Assembly (NCBI GenBank): GCA_052390415.1
Contig: JBQTGY010000033.1
Span: 62,001-126,000, forward strand
DNA: 64,000 bases
From: JANNWF01 sp052390415
GTDB taxonomy: Bacteria; Pseudomonadota; Gammaproteobacteria; Xanthomonadales; Xanthomonadaceae
Reading direction: 5' to 3'
Shown: piece after piece, positions 44,176 through 52,987 of the stretch
Layout: each line of letters begins with the position of its first letter
How positions within the stretch are numbered: position 1 is the stretch's first letter
Translations under genes and position numbers: made by a program
The notes under the pieces: generated by a model
Database searches by the model: none
Told to the model about the DNA's origin: nothing
The model's input: only the letters and a program-made list of their open reading frames with translations

Positions 44176-45300
44176 TCAGCTGCCGCGCCCCGCAACGGTT
44201 GCCTCAAGCGCGGCAATCTCATCGATGCGCACATTCGCGCCATCGGCGAGTCGCTCACCTCCACGCACCACCAGGCGGTCGCCCGAAGCGATGTCACCGG
44301 TCACTTCCACCCAATCGCCTTGCGTGCCGCCGGTTTCCACCGGCACACGCTGTGCGATCAGTTCGGCGTTGATCCGCACCACATAGGTCTGGTCGGCACG
44401 CAGCAATAACGCGTCGCGCGGGACGGCGACGACTTCGCGCGGTGCCGCGCTGGGCAGACCGACTTGCAGGGCTGATCCGATCGCCCACAACGATGAATCC
44501 AGTTCGATACGCAACTCGATCTGGCGCGAACTTTCGTCACCGACCGGCACCACCGCGCGCACTTTTTGCACGGTTTCATTGCTGCCTTCGCGCAGACTCA
44601 AACTCATGCCGGGCGCGAGCCCCGCCGCCAGATTGACGGGCGCCTGCGCACGCACTTCCAGACGCTGCGTATTCACCAACCGCGCCACCGCGGTGCCGGT
44701 GCCGAGGTATTCGCCGATCTGGATGAAACGTTCGGCCACCATGCCGTCAAACGGTGCTCGCACCGTGCTGTTCAACAGGCGCTGACGGGATTGTTCGACG
44801 CTCACATTGGCGCGCTGCAAATCCTGCTCCAGCACCCGCCGTTGCGAGCGCGCCTCATCCAGTTGCGCGCCGGCGATGCTGGCTTTTTCAACCAGCTGAC
44901 CCAAGCGCTGCTCCTGCGAATGCGCGTAGTCGAGTTGGGCCTGGATGCGTGCCACATCGGACTCCGCTTGGCGAATCTGCAGGCGCAGCATGCGGTCGTC
45001 CAAGCGTGCCAAGGGCTCGCCTTTGCGCAACTGCGTGCCGACTTCGGCTACCGCGATCACGCGGCCCTCTTGTTCGCTGGCGACCCGCGCATCCTCACGG
45101 CTGACCACGTTGCCCGGCGCCCACAACAGCGGCGCGAACTGGGACGTCTGCGCCGTCATCACCCCCACCGGGGTCGCCGGTACCGCCGGCACAACAGCGG
45201 CAGTCGGCTCATCCTGAGCGTGGACGCTGAGCACCGCGGCCATCGAAGTGGCCAGGGCGATGGCTAGGGCGAGGCTGAGTTTGCGGGTGGTGGTTTTCAT
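44176..45300 (-). CDS. RND efflux periplasmic adaptor (membrane fusion protein)
   Basis: A 374-residue adaptor with a Sec-type signal (about 28 residues, ending SVHA). The lipoyl half-motifs are EGRVIAVAEVGTQLRKGEPLARLD and STVRAPFDGMVAERFIQIGEYLGTG, with a coiled-coil hairpin between them (residues about 105-175) and beta-barrel and membrane-proximal domains after. It connects an RND pump to an outer-membrane channel. No lipobox is seen, so it is soluble or loosely anchored. The RND pump gene is immediately upstream on the same strand (start at 48520, stop at 45377). Confidence 0.92.
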   Translation of the reverse strand: MKTTTRKLSLALAIALATSMAAVLSVHAQDEPTAAVVPAVPATPVGVMTAQTSQFAPLLWAPGNVVSREDARVASEQEGRVIAVAEVGTQLRKGEPLARLDDRMLRLQIRQAESDVARIQAQLDYAHSQEQRLGQLVEKASIAGAQLDEARSQRRVLEQDLQRANVSVEQSRQRLLNSTVRAPFDGMVAERFIQIGEYLGTGTAVARLVNTQRLEVRAQAPVNLAAGLAPGMSLSLREGSNETVQKVRAVVPVGDESSRQIELRIELDSSLWAIGSALQVGLPSAAPREVVAVPRDALLLRADQTYVVRINAELIAQRVPVETGGTQGDWVEVTGDIASGDRLVVRGGERLADGANVRIDEIAALEATVAGRGS

Positions 45301-45374
45301 TTCAGGCTCCTCGATGATTCCAATTCAATCGTTGCAGTGGCTGCTGATTGCCTACGCAATTCCAATCCTTCGAA

Positions 45375-45464
45375 CGTCATTCCCGCGCAGGCGGGAATCC
45401 AGCGGTCCGGTAGCTCGGTGCAAGGTCCAAGGGCTCTGAATCCCCACCTTCGCGGGGATGACGG
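45375..45464. repeat. Inverted REP pair overlapping the end of the RND pump gene
   Basis: CGTCATTCCCGCG-type unit (45375-45402) and its inverted partner ending GCGGGGATGACGGG (45438-45464) form a 90-bp pair. The first unit contains the pump's stop codon, so the pair encodes the last 25-30 residues of the protein. Confidence 0.75.
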
Positions 45465-48400
45465 GTAATGGAGGCCTGCCGCTCGCGACCCAACTGCAAT
45501 CGCAACAACGCCGGAATCAGCACCAGGGTGAACAGCAGGCTCAGGCCCACGCCGCCGACGGTGACCGCCGCCAGACCGCGATAGATCACGCTGCCGGCAC
45601 CAGGATTGATCACCATTGGCAAGGCGCCGACCACGCCCGTCAACGCGCCGATCAGGATCGGTCGCAGCCGCTGATTCAAGGCCTGCTCAACCGCTCGGGT
45701 GAGGTCCAGTCCTTCCTCCTGCGCGGTGCGTGTTTGCGATACCAGCAGGATGGCGTTGTTGATGACCATGCCCAACAACATGATGAAACCGATCATCGAC
45801 AGCAGGTCCAGCGACTGCGGTGCAAACAGCCCCAGCGCGCGCAAGCCCAGCACGCCGCCGAACACCGCCATCGGCAAGGTCAGCATGACGAAGGCGCTGT
45901 CCTTCAGCGACTTGAATATCGCCGCCATCAGCATGAACAACACCAGCAGCGCGAGCACGAAGTTCTGCCGCATGCCGCCAATCACTTCCTGCAGACGATC
46001 CGCGCTGCCCGACACCTGCACGCCTGCGTCGGCTGGCAGCCAACCACGCAAGGCCGGCACGACCTCGGTTTCGACGATGGCGAGTGCCTCTTCCAAGGCC
46101 ATCGCTGCGGGCGGATCGACGGTCAACGTCACCGTGCGCCGCCGATCCACGCGCCGCAATTGATTTGGCGTGAGCGTGGTCTGCATGCTGACCAACTCAC
46201 CCAACGGCAACACGCCCGCCTGCGGCGTCGCGATCGGCATGCTGGCCAGTTGTTCCGGCGTGTCCCAACCGGCGGCGCGCAGGATGATCGGCAAACGCTG
46301 ATCGCCGTCAAAATGTTCGCCCAGCCAGATGCCGTCACCCACGGTGCGCACGATGTTGCCGACCTCCGGCCGATTCCAACCCACTTCGGCAAGGCGTCGA
46401 TCGTTGGCGGTCAAGCGCAATTCGGGTGAGGTGGCGTCCGCGCTTGGGAAAGCCTGCACATTGGCACCGGCAAACTTTTCTTCCAGCAACAGCCGACCCT
46501 GTTCGGCGGCGCTGTTCAAGGCCTCGACTTCGCCGGCTTGCAGATGGATCTGGATCGCGCGGGCAGAGCCGCCGAATCCACCGAACAACTCGCCCTCGGT
46601 GGTGAAAGCGCGGGTGTCCGGGAAACCGACCGTGATCTCGTCACGGACGATACGCTCCAGTTCGCCGATCTGATTCTCGTCGACCACGCGTGCACCCAGG
46701 GTGCCTCCACCCGGCCACAACAACAGGTACCAGTTCTTCAGTTGCGGTGGTTTGTCGCCATCCATGTACGGCTGCATGCGCTCACGCACGGTCTGGGCGA
46801 TCTCGCGATCCACCTGGGCGGGGCTCATGCCGGGTGGAAAGCTGAAAAACGTGTCGATGGCGGCGCGTTTGACTGGCGGCAGGTAGTCGATCTTGGGGGC
46901 CAACGTGTAGGCCAATACCGAAGGCAGCAGCACCAGCCCCACGATCCAACCCAGTTGCTTGGGTCGCGAATCCGTCCAGCGCAGGATGGCGCGGGTGGCA
47001 CGCGGATAACCCTGGTGATCGTTGGATTTGAGTTTTTTGGCCTGCAACCAACCGGCGGATGCGGCCGGCAGCACGGTGATCGCGATCAGCATCGAGATTG
47101 CCACCGCAATCGAAATGGTCAGGGCCAGATCGGCAAACAACTGCCCTTCGACATCGCCCATGAAGATCACCGGCACGAACACCGCGATGGTGGTCAGGGT
47201 CGAGGCCAACAAGGCGCTGGCGACTTGCCGCGTACCCAGACTGGCGGCTTCATGCGGCAACTTGCCCGATTCGCGCAGACGGACAATGTTTTCGGCCACC
47301 ACCACCGCCGCGTCCATCACCATGCCCACCGCGAACGCGAGTCCGGCGAGAGAAATCACGTTGAGGCTGCGACCGACCAGATCCAGCACGATGAAGGTCG
47401 CCAACAACGAGATCGGAATCGCGGTGGCAATCAACAAGGTGGCGCGGCGATCACGCAGGAACCACCACAGGCAACCCACTGCCAACAACACGCCGGCGAA
47501 CAGGTTTCCCGACAACAGATTGATCGCACGATTGATGAACAAGGACGAGTCGAAACTCTGCTCGATGCCCAAACCCTGTTCGGCCAACAAACCCGTGCGC
47601 ATGTCGGCGACCTCCGCCTTGACCGCGTTCAGGGTGGCCAGCACGTTGGCGCCGCTTTCGCGATCAATGCGCAGACCGATGGCTGGATTGCCGTTCTGAT
47701 AGGCAAAAAACTGGCGCTCGGGTGGTTTGACGGTGATGGTGGCGACATCGCCCAGCCGCACCGGGCTGCCGTCGCGCCAGGCCAGAATCAGTTGACCCAG
47801 ATCTTCCGGCGCGTAACGACCGGCAAAGCGCAGCGTGTACTGGCGACGCCCGGACTCGAAAAAACCACCGGACACATCGGTGGCACGCGCGGCTTGTTGC
47901 ACCAACTGCGGAATCATCACCCCGAAGGCTGCGGCTTTTTGCAGATCCAGCGCGATGTTGAGTTCGTCCGGCGGCCCGCCATTGACCTGCACGCCAGCGA
48001 CGCCGGGTATCGCTTCGATGCGCGGTACGACCCGATCTTCAACGAGACGGCGGAAGTCCTCGATCGAGCCTGGCGTGGACGGCAATTTCTGCACGAAGAA
48101 CCAGCTCAGTGCGGCATTGGCTTCATCGGCCGACAACTGCACCACTGGCGGATCGGCATCCGCCGGCAGCGGCGGCACCCGGTTCAAGCGTCCGAGCACG
48201 TCAACCAGCATCGCCCGCATGTCGGTGCCCACCGCAAAGGTGAGATTGATGAAGCTGCCACCCTGTCCGGCATTGCCGTCCATCTGCGCCAGACCAGGCA
48301 AACCTTGCAGCACACTTTCTTGCGGCTCCAGAATTTCCGACTCGATTTCCTGCGGCGAGGCCGCACGCCATCCGGTCTGGATCGACATCTGCGGGCGCTC

Positions 48401-48520
48401 GATATCCGGAAACAGCTGCAAGGGCAGCTGCCACAGGCTGAGCAGACCAAACAAACAGACCAAGGCGACAACAACCGCCACCGCGGCAGGGTTTTTCAGT
48501 GATCCATCGATCAGCGACAT
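45377..48520 (-). CDS. RND efflux pump permease (HAE1-like)
   Basis: A 1047-residue RND transporter: first helix at residues 10-30, long periplasmic loop (QLFPDIERPQMSIQTGWRAASPQEIE), then helices 2-6 with the VGMVMDAAVVVAENI segment carrying the single proton-relay Asp, a second periplasmic loop and the final helices (VFGGVLGLRALGLF, FIMLLGMVINNAILLV). It exports drugs or other compounds with the adaptor encoded downstream. The start at 48520 has AGGA 7 bp before it; the upstream open frame to 48616 is unsupported. The C-terminal HPREGGDSEP tail is made of REP sequence and is probably not functional. Confidence 0.93.
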   Translation of the reverse strand: MSLIDGSLKNPAAVAVVVALVCLFGLLSLWQLPLQLFPDIERPQMSIQTGWRAASPQEIESEILEPQESVLQGLPGLAQMDGNAGQGGSFINLTFAVGTDMRAMLVDVLGRLNRVPPLPADADPPVVQLSADEANAALSWFFVQKLPSTPGSIEDFRRLVEDRVVPRIEAIPGVAGVQVNGGPPDELNIALDLQKAAAFGVMIPQLVQQAARATDVSGGFFESGRRQYTLRFAGRYAPEDLGQLILAWRDGSPVRLGDVATITVKPPERQFFAYQNGNPAIGLRIDRESGANVLATLNAVKAEVADMRTGLLAEQGLGIEQSFDSSLFINRAINLLSGNLFAGVLLAVGCLWWFLRDRRATLLIATAIPISLLATFIVLDLVGRSLNVISLAGLAFAVGMVMDAAVVVAENIVRLRESGKLPHEAASLGTRQVASALLASTLTTIAVFVPVIFMGDVEGQLFADLALTISIAVAISMLIAITVLPAASAGWLQAKKLKSNDHQGYPRATRAILRWTDSRPKQLGWIVGLVLLPSVLAYTLAPKIDYLPPVKRAAIDTFFSFPPGMSPAQVDREIAQTVRERMQPYMDGDKPPQLKNWYLLLWPGGGTLGARVVDENQIGELERIVRDEITVGFPDTRAFTTEGELFGGFGGSARAIQIHLQAGEVEALNSAAEQGRLLLEEKFAGANVQAFPSADATSPELRLTANDRRLAEVGWNRPEVGNIVRTVGDGIWLGEHFDGDQRLPIILRAAGWDTPEQLASMPIATPQAGVLPLGELVSMQTTLTPNQLRRVDRRRTVTLTVDPPAAMALEEALAIVETEVVPALRGWLPADAGVQVSGSADRLQEVIGGMRQNFVLALLVLFMLMAAIFKSLKDSAFVMLTLPMAVFGGVLGLRALGLFAPQSLDLLSMIGFIMLLGMVINNAILLVSQTRTAQEEGLDLTRAVEQALNQRLRPILIGALTGVVGALPMVINPGAGSVIYRGLAAVTVGGVGLSLLFTLVLIPALLRLQLGRERQASITRHPREGGDSEPLDLAPSYRTAGFPPARE

Positions 48521-48677
48521 GGCAGTCCTTGAGAGCGGTGACGACGGCCACTGTCCGCCTGTCGTTGCTCGCTCAGATGCGCCAAAGGTCACTTTAGTTA
48601 CGCGCCCTGCGCCCAAGCGAAGGGGGATTGCGATGGAGCGACGCGTCAGCGCGCAAGCTCGGCCGAGCCGCGGTCTG

Positions 48678-49559
48678 TTAGCTCCGTGGGCGCTTTTTCT
48701 TCACGGGTGGCGGTGCCTCTGCAGGCAACTCATTGGACGCAACGTGCATCACCAACGGGATCGAAGCGACCATCAGCTCGGACACCAGTTTTGCCAACAT
48801 GTAGCCAATCGCCCAGGCATGGGCTTCGGTTTGAATCAGCTTTTCAACCAACAGGAATCCGCACCCGGCCACCGCCAGCATGCACACCGCCGCCAGCGCC
48901 GAGCTGCGCGGTGCGCGCTTGGCCCGCAGCACGATCCACTCGAGCAGTTTGAAGCCGCCGATGACCACCACAAAAAAAGGCATCGCGAACGGAATGCCGC
49001 CAAAGATCAGCGTCAGCAGGCGCGCCATCGCGTCGTGACCCAACGATGCCATGAACGGCGGACCGATCCGTCGATAGCGCTGCCAATCGCTGACCATGGG
49101 GAAGATTGCCAACACCAGGGTCAGCGCCAGCGCATAGGCAACGCCTGAATCCAGCCAGATTTGCGTCCCCTGAAAGTAGCTGAGCATTTCCCGCCAGCCA
49201 CCAATGAACAACAAGGTAAGACCGTAGGCACCGCTGCACCAGATCAGCAGAAATACCAGCACCGGCAGCACCTGGCTCCATGGTTTGGGCTGGTCTATCC
49301 AATCGGCACGCGGAATCGGCAGCGCCGAAAGCCGCGCCAACACCGTCACCATCACGGTTTCGATCACCACGATCAGAATCAGGCCCGGCCCGGTCAGGCG
49401 ACCCTGCAACATCAGCCAAAGCAGATAACCATTGCTGGCCAGCACCGGCAGCAGACCCAAGCCAAAAAAGAGCGGCCCATGGAAGGGAAACTGCTTGAGA
49501 TAGGCCAGTGCATCGGCCTTGGTCAAGGTCTCAGTGTTCGCCATCGATTTCTTTCCCAT
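48678..49559 (-). CDS. Multi-pass membrane protein, 293 aa
   Basis: Not recognised beyond topology. A 293-residue protein with about seven membrane segments, among them FHGPLFFGLGLLPVLASNGY, LTGPGLILIVVIETVMVTVLA, VLPVLVFLLIWCSGAYGLTLLF and GGIPFAMPFFVVVIGGF. It ends in a basic Pro/Lys tail (PPPVKKKRPRS). No motif suggests transport or catalysis. The start at 49559 (MGKKS) follows GGAG at five bases. It is divergent from the secreted lipase and lies 157 bp upstream of the RND pump gene on the same strand. Confidence 0.75.
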   Translation of the reverse strand: MGKKSMANTETLTKADALAYLKQFPFHGPLFFGLGLLPVLASNGYLLWLMLQGRLTGPGLILIVVIETVMVTVLARLSALPIPRADWIDQPKPWSQVLPVLVFLLIWCSGAYGLTLLFIGGWREMLSYFQGTQIWLDSGVAYALALTLVLAIFPMVSDWQRYRRIGPPFMASLGHDAMARLLTLIFGGIPFAMPFFVVVIGGFKLLEWIVLRAKRAPRSSALAAVCMLAVAGCGFLLVEKLIQTEAHAWAIGYMLAKLVSELMVASIPLVMHVASNELPAEAPPPVKKKRPRS

Positions 49560-49646
49560 CGGGTCTCCATGGCCTTTCGTACAGGTTCGCAAGTCTGCGC
49601 GCATCGGTACAGTGCGGCCTCTGCTCATCCGCCTGGGAGGGACGCG

Positions 49647-50342
49647 ATGCACGGTCTGATGCGAGTGATGGGGTTGCTGAGTCTGTTGGTCTCATCAGCC
49701 ATGGTGCAAGGCCAATGCCGCGATGCGGTGGTGCTGGTGCACGGCAATGCGGGCAAACCCGCCGACTTCGACAACACCTACGTCGAACTGCGTGCGCGTG
49801 GCCTTGCTGCCAATCAAATTTTTCGACCCGACTGGGGCAGCAAAACCTGTGCGGCCTGCAACGACCACAGTGGCAGCGAAGAGACGCCGGTGATCAATGC
49901 CATGGTCAACGCCCTGGCAGTTTCATGCACGGGCAAGATCGATGTGATCGGCCATTCGATGGGTGCCACCTTGGCCGCGCGCGAGATCGACAAGCATGGT
50001 CTGCGTCCGCAGGTCGACGCCTTTGTCGGTATCGCCGGCGCATTTCGGGGATTGCGCTCCTGCGGCACCTATCCATTCAACGTGATCACCAGCACCTGCG
50101 GCTATTGGGGACTGTCGATCAGCAGTCCGCTGCTCAATGCTCTGGCCGGCAAACGTTTTGCTGATCGGGTGTACTCGTTGAAGTCCTATTCGGATCAGAT
50201 CATCTGCGCGACCGGGGTGTGCACGGTCGGCGGCATTCATTCCTCATCGATCTGGAACGAGAACGCGAGCTACACCTATGTCACTGGTCATTTCGGATTG
50301 TTGACCGGGACTGCCATCAAACAGGCCGATTTGATCCAATAG
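49647..50342 (+). CDS. Secreted lipase-like alpha/beta hydrolase (lipase class 2 family)
   Basis: A 231-residue secreted hydrolase with a signal peptide (about residues 1-22, ending MVQGQ). VVLVHGNAGKPADFDNTY gives the oxyanion segment; the nucleophile elbow is VIGHSMGATLAARE. The late His is in VGGIHSSSIW or TGHFGLL. Eight or more Cys residues (KTCAACN, SCTGK, RSCGT, TSTCGYW) suggest disulfides. It resembles the small triacylglycerol lipase family (Lipase_2); activity on a specific ester is inferred. The ATG at 49647 follows GGGAGGG at eight bases. It is divergent from the membrane protein gene and convergent with the REC-EAL gene 51 bp on. Confidence 0.85.
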   Translation: MHGLMRVMGLLSLLVSSAMVQGQCRDAVVLVHGNAGKPADFDNTYVELRARGLAANQIFRPDWGSKTCAACNDHSGSEETPVINAMVNALAVSCTGKIDVIGHSMGATLAAREIDKHGLRPQVDAFVGIAGAFRGLRSCGTYPFNVITSTCGYWGLSISSPLLNALAGKRFADRVYSLKSYSDQIICATGVCTVGGIHSSSIWNENASYTYVTGHFGLLTGTAIKQADLIQ

Positions 50343-50392
50343 CGCGAACAGCAATGGGCGACGCAGCGCTGTCGCCACGTTGCAGCAGCCAC

Positions 50393-51682
50393 TCAGCCAT
50401 GCAGTGAGCGATCCCGCACCCACCCCGGAAATGAACTTGCCTCCATCGGCCGGGCGATGAAATAACCCTGCGCGATATCGCAACCCACCCGTCGCAACAG
50501 ATCCCAGTCCTCTTGCGTTTCCGCACCTTCTGCCACTGACGTGATGCGCAGCTTGCGCGCCATTTCCAGACTCGATTCAAGGATGAGTCGGCTCGATTCA
50601 TGCTGGTTGGCGTGCATCACGAAGGACTGGTCGATCTTGAGTTCACTGAACGGTATTCGGGTCAGCTGCTGCATGGACGAATAACCGGTGCCGTAATCGT
50701 CGATGGAAAGGCCAAAGCCCTTCATGCGCAGGCGGGCGAGGTTTTCGAGCACCCGGCCGACTTCGGTCATCGCCGCCGACTCCGTGACTTCAAGAATGAT
50801 GTGCTGCGGATCCAGCCCCTGGTTCTTGACTTGCCAGGTAATGGCATCGGCAATGGAGACGTCGCCCAACAGCTTCACCGACAGGTTCACGGACAGATTG
50901 ATGTCGAGACCGGCGGCGCGCCAGATCCGACCGTGCGCCGCGCTCTTGGCCAACATGATCCAGGTCAGCTCAGCGATGCGATCACGCGATTCCAGCAGGT
51001 CAATGAAGGCGTGCGGACTGACCATGCCATGCAGCGGATGCCGCCAACGTGCCAAGGCTTCAGCGCCACAGACCCGCCCGCTGGCCAGTTCAATCTTGGG
51101 CTGGAAGAATGGCTCGAATTCGTCGTTTTCCAGCCCGCGCAACACATCCTGCAAGCTGTAGCTGGAGACCTCTGCCTTGTCACGCGGCGTGCCGTGTTTG
51201 TTCGGATAGTGCAGTTCGATCAACTCGGCAAGCCGTTGTCGCGACGCTGGCTTCTCGATGGTGCCCAACAGCCGCACTCCGTAAGCCGCGCACATGGTCT
51301 CGATCGAATCCAGCAAGGCACGGCTGAGGCTGCTGCTGATGATGATTGACGAGCCCACCTGGGCTTGCGCCAGGGACCGGATCAGCGCCATGCCATCCAT
51401 GTCCGGCATATCAATGTCGGTGACGATGAGATCGAACGGATGTTCAAGCTCCTGACTGATTTCGATGGCGGCGCGCCCATTGCTCGCCTCGCAGACACCC
51501 TTGGCACCGAGCGACTCCAGCATCTGCACCATCATCGCGCGCTGAAACTCGTGGTCCTCGGCCACCAGGAACAGCAATCCCCGCGCTGGCTGCATGGCGT
51601 CGACAGGGCGGCCTGACGCTGACGCCTCGAGCACGCCGGCCTCGGCCATCGAATCAGATGGCGAGTTGATTGAGGTAATCAT
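50393..51682 (-). CDS. Response regulator with EAL domain, likely cyclic-di-GMP phosphodiesterase
   Basis: A 429-residue cytoplasmic protein. The N-terminal receiver has FDLIVTDIDMPDMDG with the phospho-Asp. The C-terminal EAL domain keeps GAEALARWRHP, LSVNLSVKLL, ILEVTES, IDDYGTGYSS, LKIDQSFV and AEGAET, all key catalytic and metal-binding positions. It should degrade cyclic-di-GMP when phosphorylated. The upstream gene's stop is inside its first codons (29-bp overlap), so it is co-translated with the REC-Hpt protein. An in-frame ATG at 51649 is an alternative start that avoids the overlap. Confidence 0.92.
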   Translation of the reverse strand: MITSINSPSDSMAEAGVLEASASGRPVDAMQPARGLLFLVAEDHEFQRAMMVQMLESLGAKGVCEASNGRAAIEISQELEHPFDLIVTDIDMPDMDGMALIRSLAQAQVGSSIIISSSLSRALLDSIETMCAAYGVRLLGTIEKPASRQRLAELIELHYPNKHGTPRDKAEVSSYSLQDVLRGLENDEFEPFFQPKIELASGRVCGAEALARWRHPLHGMVSPHAFIDLLESRDRIAELTWIMLAKSAAHGRIWRAAGLDINLSVNLSVKLLGDVSIADAITWQVKNQGLDPQHIILEVTESAAMTEVGRVLENLARLRMKGFGLSIDDYGTGYSSMQQLTRIPFSELKIDQSFVMHANQHESSRLILESSLEMARKLRITSVAEGAETQEDWDLLRRVGCDIAQGYFIARPMEASSFPGWVRDRSLHG

Positions 51683-52571
51683 TGAGTCGTTTGAGTTCCA
51701 AATGAAAGCGTGGAAGCAGCGCGGATACGCGGTCGGCGTCATAGGTATGTGCGGCCGCTTCCAGCTCGGCGCAGATCTGCGCGAAAGCGCTCGCACCCAC
51801 CAACCGGCTTGCGCCCTTGATGCGATGGGCCGCGTGCATGATCGCCGTCGCATTTCCCGCGGTAATGGCCTGCCACAGGCCGCTGACATCCTGTGAGTTG
51901 ACGCGATGAAACAGCGCCAGGGCGCGTCGGTTGGCTACGGCATCACCGCCGGTAAGGCGCTGCAAGACGTTGCTGTCGAGCACGGCATGATCGAGTGCGG
52001 ACAGGTCGCGCTCGCGCACCATTGGCGGCCCGTCGATGGCTGGCGTGGGCACGCTCGCTGGCGTGGCCTGCAGTGTGGACTGCCGTTCGGACGTGGGTAA
52101 CCAGTGCTCGATCAACTGCCGCAAGGCGCTCAGGTCGGTGGGTTTTTCAAGCCGCCCGTCCATGCCGGCGGCGCTGCAAAGTTCGGCCTCGCCCGCTTGC
52201 TCGCTGGCGGTAAACGCGATGATCGGCAGTCGCGGCGACCCGCTTGCCGCCTCCAGCGAACGCACCTGTCGGCTCAACTCATAGCCGTTCAATACCGGCA
52301 TGTTGCAGTCGGTGATCAACACGCTGTAATGCCGGCGCTGCATCGCCAGCAACGCCTGCTCACCGTGCTCGGCGGTATCCGCGTGATAACCCAACACCCG
52401 CAACTGCCGCTGCAAGACCACCCGATTGATCAGATGATCGTCGACGATCAACAGCAATCGGTGGTCAGGTGCCGCCGGTAGTTCCGAAAGCACGGGTCTC
52501 ACGCCAGGGGCCGCTGACGTAGCGACGATAGGCGGCATGCTTGCGACTGAGTGCATAGCGGCGTGGTCCAT
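51654..52571 (-). CDS. Response regulator plus histidine phosphotransfer (REC-Hpt) protein
   Basis: A 305-residue cytoplasmic phosphorelay protein. The receiver (about residues 35-160) has RLLLIVDDHLINRVVLQRQL and the phospho-Asp in VLITDCNMPVLNGYEL. A linker leads to a C-terminal Hpt domain with HAAHRIKGASRLVGA carrying the phosphorylated His. No kinase domain precedes it; a stop codon lies upstream in frame. This looks like the tail of a hybrid kinase acting as a free relay module. The natural partner is the downstream REC-EAL protein, whose start overlaps its end. The kinase is elsewhere. Confidence 0.9.
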   Translation of the reverse strand: MDHAAMHSVASMPPIVATSAAPGVRPVLSELPAAPDHRLLLIVDDHLINRVVLQRQLRVLGYHADTAEHGEQALLAMQRRHYSVLITDCNMPVLNGYELSRQVRSLEAASGSPRLPIIAFTASEQAGEAELCSAAGMDGRLEKPTDLSALRQLIEHWLPTSERQSTLQATPASVPTPAIDGPPMVRERDLSALDHAVLDSNVLQRLTGGDAVANRRALALFHRVNSQDVSGLWQAITAGNATAIMHAAHRIKGASRLVGASAFAQICAELEAAAHTYDADRVSALLPRFHLELKRLNDYLNQLAI

Positions 52572-52987
52572 CAAGGGTTGGTCAACAAGAGCAGGTCGCC
52601 AACGTCACGAACGATCCGTGACGCCGGATGGCTGGAGCCAATTCAGAGACTCGTCCTTGGTATAGGTGTCGCGACGGCGGCAGAGTTCGCACCCTGGGGA
52701 TGTCGGTTCTGAGGCTGGAAGTTATGTAGCGTTCATCCAGCGTCGCTGGGTGACGACCCGGAGGCGGGTTTTTGGTTTCGCCGCCGCAGTCAACCCTCTG
52801 AAGTCGCCGGCAAATTTCGGGCTGGCTTCAGTCGAGGCAGCTTTCGAGTGAATGCGGTCCTTGGCGGGCCACAGACCTGCGCGGTTGAGGGGTGGCTCAT
52901 TGCGCTGGAAAATTGATCTCAGGCGCGTCGATGGCACCCGCAGGCGCGCACACAAGTCGACGTTCTGTGCACAGTCACACTTCCGGC
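52572..52987. other. 416-bp stretch with only a short doubtful frame
   Basis: A leftward 89-codon frame ends at 52722. Its text (RAGLWPAKDRIHSKAASTEA, then AAAKPKTRLRVVTQRRW) looks like an in-phase repeat-type sequence rather than a known protein, and it shares its start region with the end of the glycosyltransferase gene. I cannot tell a small gene from a dispersed noncoding element. Confidence 0.35.

Noticed and set aside
46538..48502. Rightward open frame of 654 codons over the RND pump gene
   Set aside because: It is antisense to the pump. Its text is repetitive His/Gln/Arg-rich, as expected from GC-rich antisense frames.
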